DNA from: Bacillota bacterium
GTDB lineage: Bacteria > Bacillota > Clostridia > Lachnospirales > Lachnospiraceae
Assembly: GCA_023439505.1 (NCBI GenBank)
Contig: JAEXNR010000007.1
Location: forward strand, 248,001 to 312,000
Length of the DNA stretch: 64,000 bases
Direction of reading: 5' to 3'
Part shown: piece by piece, positions 35,008 through 43,349 of the stretch
How the letters are laid out: each line of letters opens with the position of its first letter
Position numbering within the stretch: the stretch's first letter is position 1
Notes under the pieces: model-generated
Database searches by the model: none
Seen by the model: the letters and a program-made list of their open reading frames with translations, nothing else
Told to the model about the DNA's origin: nothing
Position numbers and translations under genes: made by a program

Positions 35008-35943
35008 CTATTGCACGGTCTGTCCGTCTTCTACGCTTACGAAGGCACTTGCATCCATTCCATACTGTTCCAGATATTTCATTAAGGAACCATCTTCTTT
35101 CATTGCATCCAACGTATCATTTACTTCCTTACAGAAGTCTGCGTCTTCAAATCTAACCGCTGCACCAATCTTACCGGTAGAGGCTCTTTCATAATTCTCG
35201 GCAAGTTTCAGATCCAGACTGGAATCCTGTGTAATGGAAAATCCGGCAATAATGGAGTCGGTGACGCATGCATCTACCTTACCTGTGTTAACCGCCAGCA
35301 TTAACTCTGCCTGAGAGTTCATGATGGTTAAGGTTTTGATCAATCCCTGGTCTTTCCATCCCTGTACGATTTCAAGGAATGCAGTACCTTTCTGTGCGGC
35401 TACATTCTTATCCTTTAAATCATCCAATCCCTTGATCTCAGAATCTTTCTTTACAATCAGTCCGTCACCCTCTGAATACCATACATTGGTAAACAAAGCA
35501 ATTTCCTGACGTTCCGGCTTAATATACATAGCATCTACTACCATATCGATGGATTTATTATTTAACTCTAATAACAAGCTGTCAAAAGCCACTGTCTTCA
35601 TACGAACTTCCGGGACACCAAGACGATTCATCAGGTCCTTGAAAATCTCGCCGTCAACACCGGTATATTCTCCGGTAGCAACATCGACATAAGATAGTGG
35701 TGCATCATTACTGGAACCAATGGTAATATATCCCTGATCCCTTAGTTTTTTTAATGTCTCACTGACAGGTTCTCCACTGTCTTCCTGTCCTTCTGTGGGG
35801 GTAGCCTCATCTGCCGCCGGGGTTGCTGTTGCAGCATCCTTACCGGAATCAGAACTATTTGCAGGAGTCTCTTTCTTGCCGCAGCCTGCTAAAGCGAATA
35901 TAAGTACAACGAATATCACCAATAATTTTATCTGTTTTTTCAT
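35008..35943 (-). CDS. polar amino acid ABC transporter binding lipoprotein
   Basis: Family 3 solute-binding protein of 311 residues. Lipobox ALAGC (C21), a Thr/Ser/Glu-rich linker to about residue 60, then the SBP_bac_3 domain with ITIGSSNDAPLSYVDVATGE, TGVDGEIFKDLMNRLG, VDAMYIKPERQEIA and AAQKGTAFLEIVQGW. Substrate not predictable from motifs; the neighbourhood (aminotransferases, 4-hydroxybutyrate dehydrogenase) makes GABA or a related omega-amino acid a candidate. Start behind AAGGAGG. Confidence 0.93.
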   Translation of the reverse strand: MKKQIKLLVIFVVLIFALAGCGKKETPANSSDSGKDAATATPAADEATPTEGQEDSGEPVSETLKKLRDQGYITIGSSNDAPLSYVDVATGEYTGVDGEIFKDLMNRLGVPEVRMKTVAFDSLLLELNNKSIDMVVDAMYIKPERQEIALFTNVWYSEGDGLIVKKDSEIKGLDDLKDKNVAAQKGTAFLEIVQGWKDQGLIKTLTIMNSQAELMLAVNTGKVDACVTDSIIAGFSITQDSSLDLKLAENYERASTGKIGAAVRFEDADFCKEVNDTLDAMKEDGSLMKYLEQYGMDASAFVSVEDGQTVQ

Positions 35944-35998
35944 ATAACTTCCTCCTTATTTCATATGAAATCTACTACGCCTCTTTGAGACGGGCGGA

Positions 35999-37303
35999 TT
36001 ATAATATCTCGGACAGAACCTGATCTGCTACTTCCAGGGTCTTTCTCACATCTTCTCTTGTATGAGCCGTAGACAGATATTGCCGTCCTCTCCGGTCTGT
36101 AAATCGAACACCATAACTTTCACAGCCGGATATAAATTTCTGATAAAGTTTAACATCTGCTTTGGTCAGCCAGTCTCTGAAATCCTCGGGATTATGATCA
36201 TAACCAAAATATAATGAAAAGATTGCTCCTATCGCTTTTGCAAATACCTTTATTTTGTATTTATCACCAAGTGCTAAGAAGCCTTCTGTCAGTAAATCGC
36301 CTATTTCCTGTAATTGTTCATAAGTACCCGGCCGCTGCAGCTCTTCAATGGTTGCCAGTGCCGCTGCCGCACCTATGGGATTGCCGTTAAAGGTACCGGA
36401 TGCCTGTATTCCGCATTCCATAATTTCTTGTCTGCCTGCCACAACGCCAAAGGGATAACCGGAACTGATTGCCTTGGCGAAGGTGGATAGATCCGGTGTC
36501 ACGCCGTAATACTGCTGTGCGCCGCCAAGCGCACATCGAAACCCAGTAATAACCTCATCAAAGATAAGTACAATGTCATGCTGACGCGTAAGTGCTCTGA
36601 TTCCTTCCAGATAACCCGTCGCCGGAAAGATCGGTCCGGAATCACACATGATCGGTTCCATAATGATGGCTGCGATCTCATCCTGATATAACAAGATGAC
36701 CTCTTCCACTGCCTGAAGATCATTCCAGGGAAGCACAATCAGATCATCAGCAGAGCTTAATCTCTGCCCTTTGGAATGAATAATTTTATTCGGGTTCTTG
36801 CGATCCCCCAATTCTTCCAGACGGTTGGCATCGATACTGATCTTCTCTTCATCCGACCAGCCATGATACTGCCCTTCAAATTTAATTACTTTATATCTTC
36901 CGGTATAAGCTCTTGCAAGACGAAGCGCGTACATTACCACTTCGGATCCGGAATTTTGAAAGGATACCCGTTGGGCACAAGGAATAATTTCTACCAGCTT
37001 TCTGGCAAGCAATGCCATTCCTTTGTTTGGTGCCGCAAAGTGGGTGCCTAAGTTTAACTGATCACGAACCGCCTGATCAACGGCTTTGGGACAATAGCCC
37101 AATAACATGGGACCAAATCCTGCAACATAATCAATATATTCGTTACCATCCACATCATAGAGCTTACTTCCCGCTCCACATTCCATGCAGATGGGATAAC
37201 TGCGATAGGAAGGGATATGAAAAGAGCTTCCCGCTCCGTTCACAACGTATTTTTTTGCTGCATCATGCAATACCTTTGATGTATCGGTATTGTATTTCTT
37301 CAT
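35999..37303 (-). CDS. class III aminotransferase, glutamate-1-semialdehyde aminomutase-like
   Basis: PLP enzyme of 434 residues. PLP lysine K277 in STFAKAISSGYPFG, Asp in LIFDEVITGF, and NSGSEVVMYALRLARA for phosphate binding. The ITGFR and SGYPFG motifs are those of the glutamate-1-semialdehyde 2,1-aminomutase (HemL) subgroup, but no haem genes are nearby; it is embedded in an amino acid transporter operon between ATPase and binding protein. HemL-like enzymes in such operons often act as transaminases or mutases on omega-amino acids. Start at ATG 37303; the longer open frame overlaps the ATPase gene. Substrate uncertain. Confidence 0.88.
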   Translation of the reverse strand: MKKYNTDTSKVLHDAAKKYVVNGAGSSFHIPSYRSYPICMECGAGSKLYDVDGNEYIDYVAGFGPMLLGYCPKAVDQAVRDQLNLGTHFAAPNKGMALLARKLVEIIPCAQRVSFQNSGSEVVMYALRLARAYTGRYKVIKFEGQYHGWSDEEKISIDANRLEELGDRKNPNKIIHSKGQRLSSADDLIVLPWNDLQAVEEVILLYQDEIAAIIMEPIMCDSGPIFPATGYLEGIRALTRQHDIVLIFDEVITGFRCALGGAQQYYGVTPDLSTFAKAISSGYPFGVVAGRQEIMECGIQASGTFNGNPIGAAAALATIEELQRPGTYEQLQEIGDLLTEGFLALGDKYKIKVFAKAIGAIFSLYFGYDHNPEDFRDWLTKADVKLYQKFISGCESYGVRFTDRRGRQYLSTAHTREDVRKTLEVADQVLSEIL

Positions 37304-37328
37304 CGCGGTCACTGCCTTCCTGTTGTAA

Positions 37329-38075
37329 TTATAATACTCTTGCCAGGAAATCTCTGGTCCGGTCGTTCTTCGGATTTCCAAAGATCTCTCCCGGTACGCC
37401 TTCTTCCACAATGTATCCCTTATCCATAAAGATAACCCGGTCCGAAACATCTTTGGCAAATCCCATCTCATGGGTAACAACTACCATCGTCATTCCTTCC
37501 TTTGCCAAATCCTTCATTACATTCAATACATCGCCCACCAGCTCCGGATCAAGTGCTGAAGTAGGTTCATCGAAAAGCAACATCTCCGGCTCCATGGCCA
37601 GTGCCCTTGCAATTGCAACTCTTTGCTGCTGTCCGCCGGATAACATTCTCGGATAAGCATCGGCTTTATCAGACAATCCAACTTTCTTTAACAACTCCAT
37701 CGCTTTTTCTTTCGCTTCGGTTTTGCTTTTCTTCTTTATTCTAACAGGAGCCATTGTCACATTCTGCAGAACTGTTTTTGTAGGAAAAAGATTAAACCGT
37801 TGAAAAACCATTCCGACATTGCGTCTTAATATTCTGCTGTCTGTAGATGCATCAAGTATATCAATATCCTTATAATACATGGTACCGCCGGATGGTATCT
37901 CCAAAAGATTCATGCAGCGCAGCAATGTACTTTTGCCAGATCCGGAGGGACCGATGATGGTAACAACTTCACCACGTTCTACCTGGAAACTGATATCCTT
38001 TAAAACCTCCAGACTTCCAAAGCTTTTGTTCAACTGATAAATTCTAATGATACAATCCAGTTTCTTATCCTCCAT
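37329..38075 (-). CDS. polar amino acid ABC transporter ATPase
   Basis: GlnQ/HisP-type ATPase of 248 residues: Walker A GPSGSGKST, Q-loop MVFQRFNLF, signature LSGGQQQR, Walker B MLLFDEPTSALDPE, switch VVTHEMGFA. First gene of a four-gene operon: ATPase, aminomutase-like enzyme, binding protein, permease. Start at 38075 with AGGGGG upstream. Confidence 0.95.
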   Translation of the reverse strand: MEDKKLDCIIRIYQLNKSFGSLEVLKDISFQVERGEVVTIIGPSGSGKSTLLRCMNLLEIPSGGTMYYKDIDILDASTDSRILRRNVGMVFQRFNLFPTKTVLQNVTMAPVRIKKKSKTEAKEKAMELLKKVGLSDKADAYPRMLSGGQQQRVAIARALAMEPEMLLFDEPTSALDPELVGDVLNVMKDLAKEGMTMVVVTHEMGFAKDVSDRVIFMDKGYIVEEGVPGEIFGNPKNDRTRDFLARVL

Positions 38076-38467
38076 TGGTCTGCCCCCTTAATAAAAAAAG
38101 AGACACCATTAATAATCCGTGCCCCTTTACATTCTAATATATCCTATTCAGTTGTCATTTTACGAGTATCAGGTTCTGTCTGCTTCATGACATTTCAACA
38201 ATTCAACATTCACATTTTTATTACGGTAAGCATTAAGGTAAGACAGTTTAGATAAGAATTCAAAAGCATATTCCACTGTTCCTGTCTAAGGAGCAGGATC
38301 AAAAAAGGAAACAAAAAAATGCATTAAGGCGATCAATCGTCCTAATACATCTTTGTATTTGAGCTTTATGGAACTCACATTTCGTTTTCTTGATGTTGCA
38401 TATCTTAGCATCCTTTGATTTGAATGTCAATCCCTATTTTCAAAAAAATTAATTTACTATAATCCCC
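38076..38467. other. 392-bp spacer between the amino acid transporter operon and the PucR-family gene
   Basis: No gene seen. A weak minus-strand promoter ATGACA, 16 bp, TAGAAT (38158-38131) may serve the transporter operon. The rest is A/T-rich except for the terminator at 38313-38350. Confidence 0.5.
38313..38350 (-). terminator. terminator of the PucR-family gene
   Basis: Minus strand ATGTATTAGGACGAT pairs (with two G-U and one mismatch) with ATCGCCTTAATGCAT, followed by seven T. Confidence 0.75.
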
Positions 38468-39640
38468 TCATTCTTCTTCCTCCAGAATATTTCCGATATG
38501 AAACGCCAGCTGATATCGGAAGCGCTCCTCGGTTTCCTCCAGCTCTGATCCCAGGATCTCTCTGATTTTCTTCATACGGTAATTAATTGTATTGCGATGG
38601 GTATAGGTGGCTTCCGCCACCGCCTGAACACTGGAATTATACTGCAGATACAACCGCAGAATCTCCATAAACTGCGTCCCATGGATCTGATCATATGCCA
38701 GTAAGGGTCCCAGGGTTTCCTCATACAAATCAGCCAATACCAGTTTATCATCCACACCGAGCAGAATCTTATCAATGCCGATATCCTCATAAAAAATCAG
38801 ATTCTCCTCCCCATATTTCTTCATCTTAAGCACCGATTTCCCTCTGCGATAACTCTTCACCAGATTCTGTGCATCCTGAATCACAGGCCCCACACTCATC
38901 CGCAAATGATACGACATAAAATCTTTATGTAAACCTAACCATAGACTTTGGAAGTGCTTCCTGTATTGATCCTTCTTTTGTCCATGCATAATAATTAATA
39001 TATCCTTATTATGTTGTAAAAGGGTGTAATGCAGCGGTGACCGGTTCCATATATTATTGATGGATATCCGGATCTTGCGAAACAAAAAGTCCCGGTCGGA
39101 TTTTCCTTCATCTTTCCGGTGGATCACCCCCACGCAGTATGTTCCGTTGATATCATAACCGTTCTGTTCGAGAAATCCTTCATATACAGACCGGTTCTCC
39201 GGCGCCGTCAAAATATTTAAGAATAGTTTGGATTCGTTCAGATCGATCTGCTCCGCTGTTAATATCCGGTTACAATATTCCTGCATGATATCTACCAGAT
39301 GAATTTCCCAGGGCATCTGGAACAAGGGAAACTGATGCTTCCTGCAAAATTCTATGGTATGATTTGGTATCACGCTGATGTAGGTTCCCACATTTACAAT
39401 CAACCCGATGGCTTTGTATTGCAGCAGACTTTCTATGAAATGCTCCAGCCAGTATTCATCCTTCGCACCAAGTCCTGTGGTTATAATCAGCTCATTCCCA
39501 CGGATAAAGTCTGTGGTGGAGGTATCCTCCGTTAGATGAACCCAGCTTACCATATGATCCAGACTTTCCTTACCTGACAATAGTTCCAGCTTATATTTTT
39601 GTCTGGTATCCTGATATAATTCTCTGATTGTAACCGCCAT
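38468..39640 (-). CDS. PucR-family transcriptional regulator
   Basis: Regulator of 390 residues. N-terminal PucR domain (about 5-125, TIRELYQDTRQKYKLELLSG, NELIITTGLG, FPLFQMPW), a central GGDEF-like CdaR region, and a C-terminal HTH_30 helix-turn-helix (SVQAVAEATYTHRNTINYRM). PucR proteins sense purines or amino acids and usually control adjacent catabolic genes. It is divergent from the 4-hydroxybutyrate dehydrogenase/gabT pair, and an inverted repeat AGCACAAA...TTTGTGCT lies across both promoters. Start at 39640 behind GGAGTG. Confidence 0.9.
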   Translation of the reverse strand: MAVTIRELYQDTRQKYKLELLSGKESLDHMVSWVHLTEDTSTTDFIRGNELIITTGLGAKDEYWLEHFIESLLQYKAIGLIVNVGTYISVIPNHTIEFCRKHQFPLFQMPWEIHLVDIMQEYCNRILTAEQIDLNESKLFLNILTAPENRSVYEGFLEQNGYDINGTYCVGVIHRKDEGKSDRDFLFRKIRISINNIWNRSPLHYTLLQHNKDILIIMHGQKKDQYRKHFQSLWLGLHKDFMSYHLRMSVGPVIQDAQNLVKSYRRGKSVLKMKKYGEENLIFYEDIGIDKILLGVDDKLVLADLYEETLGPLLAYDQIHGTQFMEILRLYLQYNSSVQAVAEATYTHRNTINYRMKKIREILGSELEETEERFRYQLAFHIGNILEEEE

Positions 39641-39670
39641 TGATTTCACTCCTGACATTGATTTCTTACT

Positions 39671-39764
39671 ATTATAAGCATTTCGTTTTTGGTTGTCCAG
39701 CACAAATTTCTTAATATTTTTTATGCTATTTGACGTTGTTTACTGGATTTGTTTGTGCTATGAT
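39671..39764. promoter_or_regulatory. divergent promoters of the PucR-type gene and the GABA genes
   Basis: Minus: TGGACA (39699-39694), 17 bp, TATAAT (39676-39671). Plus: TTGTTT (39736-39741), 17 bp, TATGAT (39759-39764). Inverted 8-mers AGCACAAA (39699-39706) and TTTGTGCT (39752-39759) sit at the -35 of one and the -10 of the other, likely regulator sites. Confidence 0.6.
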
Positions 39765-39860
39765 TACGGCAAATTCAACAACACAACAAAAAACATTCGT
39801 TATAAAGGTAAGAAAAATGCATAAGATTTCATGGCATCTTTTTTTGAAAGGTGGCTTTAA

Positions 39861-41015
39861 ATGAAACAATTTCAACTAAAAACAACGATTCAGCAATTTG
39901 ATCATTGTAAGGACTTCTGTGACGCTTTTCAGATCGGTCAGGGAGACTTAATCATCACCAGCTCTCATATCTACCGGGATTATTTTGAACAATTCAAGCT
40001 TCCTGTAACTGTTATTAATATGAGAAGTTACGGAAACGGCGAACCAAATGATGAGATGGTGGAAGCCATGTATCAAGACATCAAAGACATAGACTATCAT
40101 CGTGTTATCGCCATTGGCGGAGGCTCCATCCTCGACGTATCTAAACTATTTGCGCTCAAGAATATCTCACCCGTCCTTGATTTATTTGATCATAAACTGG
40201 AGTTTGAGAAGTGCAGGGAGTTAATCCTTGTTCCGACAACTTGCGGAACCGGCAGTGAGGTAACGAATATCTCGATTCTTGAGATTGTATCCCGTCATAC
40301 CAAGCTGGGTCTTGCTGTCAATGAACTCTTTGCGGATTATGCGGTACTGATTCCGGAGCTCTTAGATAAGCTCCCCTTCCCATTCTTTGCAACCAGCTCC
40401 ATCGATGCCTTTATTCATGCCATTGAATCCTACCTGTCGCCAAAGGCCAGTCCTTTTACCGAGCTCTATTCCAGGACGGCAATGGAAATGATTCTAAAGG
40501 GGTATCAAACCATCGTATCAAACAAGATGAACCGGAAAGCCGATTCCCTTGTCACGAATGAAGCAGCGGATATCGCTCCCCTCATGGAGGATTTTCTGAT
40601 TGCCAGTACTTATGCCGGAATTGCTTTCGGCAATGCCGGAACTGCCGCTGTACACGCCATGAGCTATCCCTTAAGCGGAATGTTTCATGTTCCTCACGGA
40701 GAAGCCAATTACTCCATCTTCACCGGTGTATTCCATATGTATCAGCAGCTGGACCCAAACGGAAAGCTGGAGCAATTAAATCAGTTCTTATCAGAAATTC
40801 TTCACTGTGCTGCCGATAACGTTTACGATGAATTAGAAGCTCTTTTCAATCATCTGATTCCGAAAAAGCCGCTGAGTGAATACGGCGTAACCAAATCGCT
40901 GATAGAGGATTTCACCACAACCGTTATGGAAAAACAGGGCCGGTTAATGGCCAACAACTATGTTGTACTGTCCAGAGAACAGGTGCATCAGATCTATGAG
41001 ACCCTGTATGAATAA
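39861..41015 (+). CDS. 4hbD: 4-hydroxybutyrate dehydrogenase (iron-type alcohol dehydrogenase)
   Basis: Iron-containing alcohol dehydrogenase of 384 residues. It reduces succinate semialdehyde to 4-hydroxybutyrate with NADH. I recognise it by strong resemblance to the Clostridium kluyveri/aminobutyricum enzyme: GGGSILDVSKLFALK for the nucleotide site, ELILVPTTCGTGSEVTN, FATSSIDAFIHAIESYLSPK with a metal-binding His, and HVPHGEANY with another. Start at 39861 with AAAGGTGG upstream. gabT follows on the same strand after 218 bp, giving the two steps from GABA to 4-hydroxybutyrate. Enzymes for the later steps (CoA transferase, dehydratase) are not in the window. Confidence 0.93.
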   Translation: MKQFQLKTTIQQFDHCKDFCDAFQIGQGDLIITSSHIYRDYFEQFKLPVTVINMRSYGNGEPNDEMVEAMYQDIKDIDYHRVIAIGGGSILDVSKLFALKNISPVLDLFDHKLEFEKCRELILVPTTCGTGSEVTNISILEIVSRHTKLGLAVNELFADYAVLIPELLDKLPFPFFATSSIDAFIHAIESYLSPKASPFTELYSRTAMEMILKGYQTIVSNKMNRKADSLVTNEAADIAPLMEDFLIASTYAGIAFGNAGTAAVHAMSYPLSGMFHVPHGEANYSIFTGVFHMYQQLDPNGKLEQLNQFLSEILHCAADNVYDELEALFNHLIPKKPLSEYGVTKSLIEDFTTTVMEKQGRLMANNYVVLSREQVHQIYETLYE

Positions 41016-41057
41016 GCTGATTTCTCATATGAAATAAATAGATTCCTTAACAGAGCG

Positions 41058-41085
41058 CCGGGGCCCAAATCCCCGGTACTTTGTT
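41058..41085 (+). terminator. weak GC-rich hairpin between 4hbD and gabT
   Basis: CCGGGG/CCCCGG around a 7-base loop followed by TACTTTGTTTAT. It may reduce but not stop read-through into gabT. Confidence 0.45.
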
Positions 41086-41233
41086 TATACAGGGACTCTC
41101 CTGCATTCGAAGATCCAGATACAAGTAATTACAATCCCTGCTCGGAACGCCCTGCGCTATGGAGTTCTCTTTCCATAAGTTATGAAATGCAGCCTGTAAT
41201 TACTCTATTCACATATATTAAGGAGGATTTGTT

Positions 41234-42592
41234 ATGTTAAAAGATGCATTACCCAAAATTATTACTGATGTGCTGCCGGGACCCAGGGCACAGGCCATAA
41301 TAGACCGAAGAAACCAAGCCGTTCCCAGTGCGATCCGCTGTTCCTATCCCGTTGTTATCAAGAGAGCCGAAGGTGCCATGATCGAAGATGTGGACGGTAA
41401 TCTCTTTCTGGACTGGGTCGGCGGTGTAGGCGTAATGAATGTGGGCTACAGCCAGCCGGAGGTGATTGAAGCCGTTAAGAATCAGGCCGAACTCTTCTTT
41501 CATGGAATGATGAACATTGTTACCCACGAAGGATATATCGCCCTTGCAGAGAAGATGAATCAGATCGTCCCTGTCAGAGGGGATAAAAAACGTACCATGT
41601 TTGCCAACAGCGGTGCCGAAGCAGACGAAAATGCGGTGAAGGTCGCAAAGGGTTACACCAAACGTCCGAATATCATCGTATTCTCCGGTGGATTTCACGG
41701 AAGAACCATGCTCACCATGACCATGACCTCCAAGAAAGCATATTCCGTTGGTATGGGTCCCTTCCCTGACGGCGTATACCGGGCAGAATTCCCCTACCTA
41801 TATCGCAGTCCAAAGGGCATGACCGAACAGGAAGCCATTGATTATTATGTAGGTCGTCTTAAGAGTGTTTTTGAAGAATCCTCTCCCGCAGAATATGTGG
41901 CTGCCATCGTAGTTGAGCCTGTTCAGGGGGAAGGCGGCTTTGTTCCTGCTCCTATTGAATGGGTAAAGGCGGTAAGAAAGATCTGTGATGAGTACGGTAT
42001 CCTTTTAATCGTAGATGAAGTTCAGTGCGGCTTTGGCCGCTCCGGTAAGATGTTTACCTCTGAATATTGGGCAGAGGCCGGTTGTGCTCCCGATATTCTG
42101 GCCACAGCCAAATCCATCGCCGGTGGTCTCCCGCTCTCTGCCGTGACCGCAAGAGAAGAAATCTTTGAAGGCGTAATACCCGGAACCATCGGTGGAACCT
42201 ATGGCGGCAATGCCGTAGCCTGTGCTTCCGCTCTGAAGGTAATCGAGATTATTGAGAAAGAAAAACTCTGTGACCGTGCCCTTGTCATATCAGAGAAATG
42301 CTTTGCAAGGTTTGGTGCTTGGAAAGAAAAATATGAAGAGGTCGGCGACGTTCGTGGAATCGGCGTAATGCTCGGCATCGAATTCGTCAAAAATAAAGAA
42401 ACGAAGGAACCGAACAAAGAGCTGGCAGCACAACTGGTATCAGAATGTGCAAAGAAGGGCCTTATCATTGAAGGCGCCGGAACCTATAACAATGTCATCC
42501 GTTTCTTAAGCCCGTTGGTAGTTACCGACGAGCAGTTAGAAGCAGGCTTTGAGATTATGGAAGCGGCTCTTGTATCCTGTCTTGCGAAATAA
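41234..42592 (+). CDS. gabT: 4-aminobutyrate aminotransferase-like class III PLP enzyme
   Basis: Class III aminotransferase of 452 residues. PLP lysine K293 in ATAKSIAGGLPLSAV, D261 in LIVDEVQCGFGRSG, FANSGAEADENAVKVAK and GFHGRT. The EPVQGEGGF and DEVQCGFGR signatures are those of bacterial GabT. It moves the amino group of GABA to 2-oxoglutarate, giving succinate semialdehyde, the substrate of the dehydrogenase encoded just before. AAGGAGG precedes the ATG at 41234. Confidence 0.92.
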   Translation: MLKDALPKIITDVLPGPRAQAIIDRRNQAVPSAIRCSYPVVIKRAEGAMIEDVDGNLFLDWVGGVGVMNVGYSQPEVIEAVKNQAELFFHGMMNIVTHEGYIALAEKMNQIVPVRGDKKRTMFANSGAEADENAVKVAKGYTKRPNIIVFSGGFHGRTMLTMTMTSKKAYSVGMGPFPDGVYRAEFPYLYRSPKGMTEQEAIDYYVGRLKSVFEESSPAEYVAAIVVEPVQGEGGFVPAPIEWVKAVRKICDEYGILLIVDEVQCGFGRSGKMFTSEYWAEAGCAPDILATAKSIAGGLPLSAVTAREEIFEGVIPGTIGGTYGGNAVACASALKVIEIIEKEKLCDRALVISEKCFARFGAWKEKYEEVGDVRGIGVMLGIEFVKNKETKEPNKELAAQLVSECAKKGLIIEGAGTYNNVIRFLSPLVVTDEQLEAGFEIMEAALVSCLAK

Positions 42593-42616
42593 CAAACACC
42601 TGTAGATTCTCCATCA

Positions 42617-42712
42617 GAAATTGCCTGATCCTAATTGCAGATTACAAATTGGGTACTTTATCCATAGAGAAGTACCTGTATTATAACTGTATATTGATCA
42701 GGCAATTGTTCT
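42617..42712. other. nested inverted-repeat element after gabT
   Basis: Outer arms AATTGCCTGATC (42619-42630) and GATCAGGCAATT (42696-42707) are perfect and extend with a 2-base bulge to CAGA/TCTG. An inner pair GGTACTT/AAGTACC lies at 42652-42658 and 42670-42676. Could be an unusual terminator for the converging gabT and zinc-ribbon genes, a structured RNA or a remnant of a small palindromic element; no T run follows. Confidence 0.55.
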
Positions 42713-42730
42713 GTCTGTGCGGATAGCGTG

Positions 42731-42853
42731 TTACAAGCCTTGTCCAAAAATTTCATATAACTCTTCTCCCTCCTTCTCCCAGACAGTACCGAACAATCCA
42801 TCAACATTAATATAACCGGCTTCTGTTTCATGATTACAATATGGACACCTCAT
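42731..42853 (-). CDS. 40-residue zinc-ribbon fragment (DUF6487-like N-terminus)
   Basis: ATG 42853 with GGAGG eight bases upstream. The peptide starts MRCPYCNHETEAGYINVDG, the first CxxC half of the small zinc-ribbon proteins common in clostridia (about 70 residues, PF20097/DUF6487-like from memory). It stops at residue 40 without the second CxxC, so it is probably truncated, or half of a dimeric site. Function unknown. No other gene in the spacer. Confidence 0.55.
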   Translation of the reverse strand: MRCPYCNHETEAGYINVDGLFGTVWEKEGEELYEIFGQGL

Positions 42854-43066
42854 CTCCCACACCTCCATAATTATTATATGCTCCCAATCTTCACATCCAC
42901 TTTAGGCGCATGAATCCTAATTCAATATATTGGGAAAATCTTTTTTATGTCATATATATCATCTTCTGACAGGAAATACTGGATAAAATGATCTCAGACA
43001 GCTACTCCTTTCCATCATCTGCAAAAAGATCATTTACAGAATCTATACAATCAAAGGATTTGTTCA

Positions 43067-43095
43067 TTGATTATGTCCACTATTTTCTGTATAAT
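43067..43095 (+). promoter_or_regulatory. strong promoter upstream of the recombinase
   Basis: TTGATT, 17 bp, TATAAT. Its transcript would begin near 43102 and meet a terminator-like hairpin at 43139-43174. Confidence 0.7.
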
Positions 43096-43101
43096 ATTTA
43101 G

Positions 43102-43174
43102 GAGGTATGTATCCTTTTGTTCCTGTTCCGATTGCCGGCAACTACCCAAGTTTTAAGTAGTTGTTCGAGTTTTT
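43102..43174 (+). ncRNA. candidate small RNA or attenuated leader (about 73 nt)
   Basis: Bounded by the promoter at 43067-43095 and by a hairpin CAACTAC (43139-43145)/GTAGTTG (43157-43163) followed by TTCGAGTTTTT. It also contains the palindrome TTGCCGGCAA. A 17-codon frame from ATG 43107 would be almost leaderless and is doubtful. A second promoter at 43214-43241 could drive the recombinase separately. No known RNA family recognised. Confidence 0.4.
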
Positions 43175-43213
43175 ACGAATCAGGCACAAACATGACTTTA
43201 GGAAAAGGACAGG

Positions 43214-43295
43214 TTGATTTATATTGATTCTGTATTATATTAAGTAAGGAAAAAAATAAATTACAAGAAATGCTTTTTAACGGTTAAAAAGCATT
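43214..43295 (+). promoter_or_regulatory. second promoter and 27-base palindrome before the recombinase
   Basis: TTGATT (43214-43219), 16 bp, TATATT (43236-43241). Then AATGCTTTTTAAC and its complement around one base (43269-43295), in the leader 55 bases before the start codon. It is either an operator or an RNA hairpin. Confidence 0.5.
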
Positions 43296-43349
43296 CAAGC
43301 GATTTTCACCAAGAATACATAGACCGTGAAAGCGGTAAGGGAGGTTATT

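Noticed and set aside
41249..41698. Minus-strand open frame of 149 codons
   Set aside because: Antisense to the start of gabT; no ribosome site or homology.
43107..43160. 17-codon leader peptide before the recombinase
   Set aside because: Its ATG lies only about 5 bases after the predicted transcript start and two bases after GGAGG, so efficient translation is unlikely.
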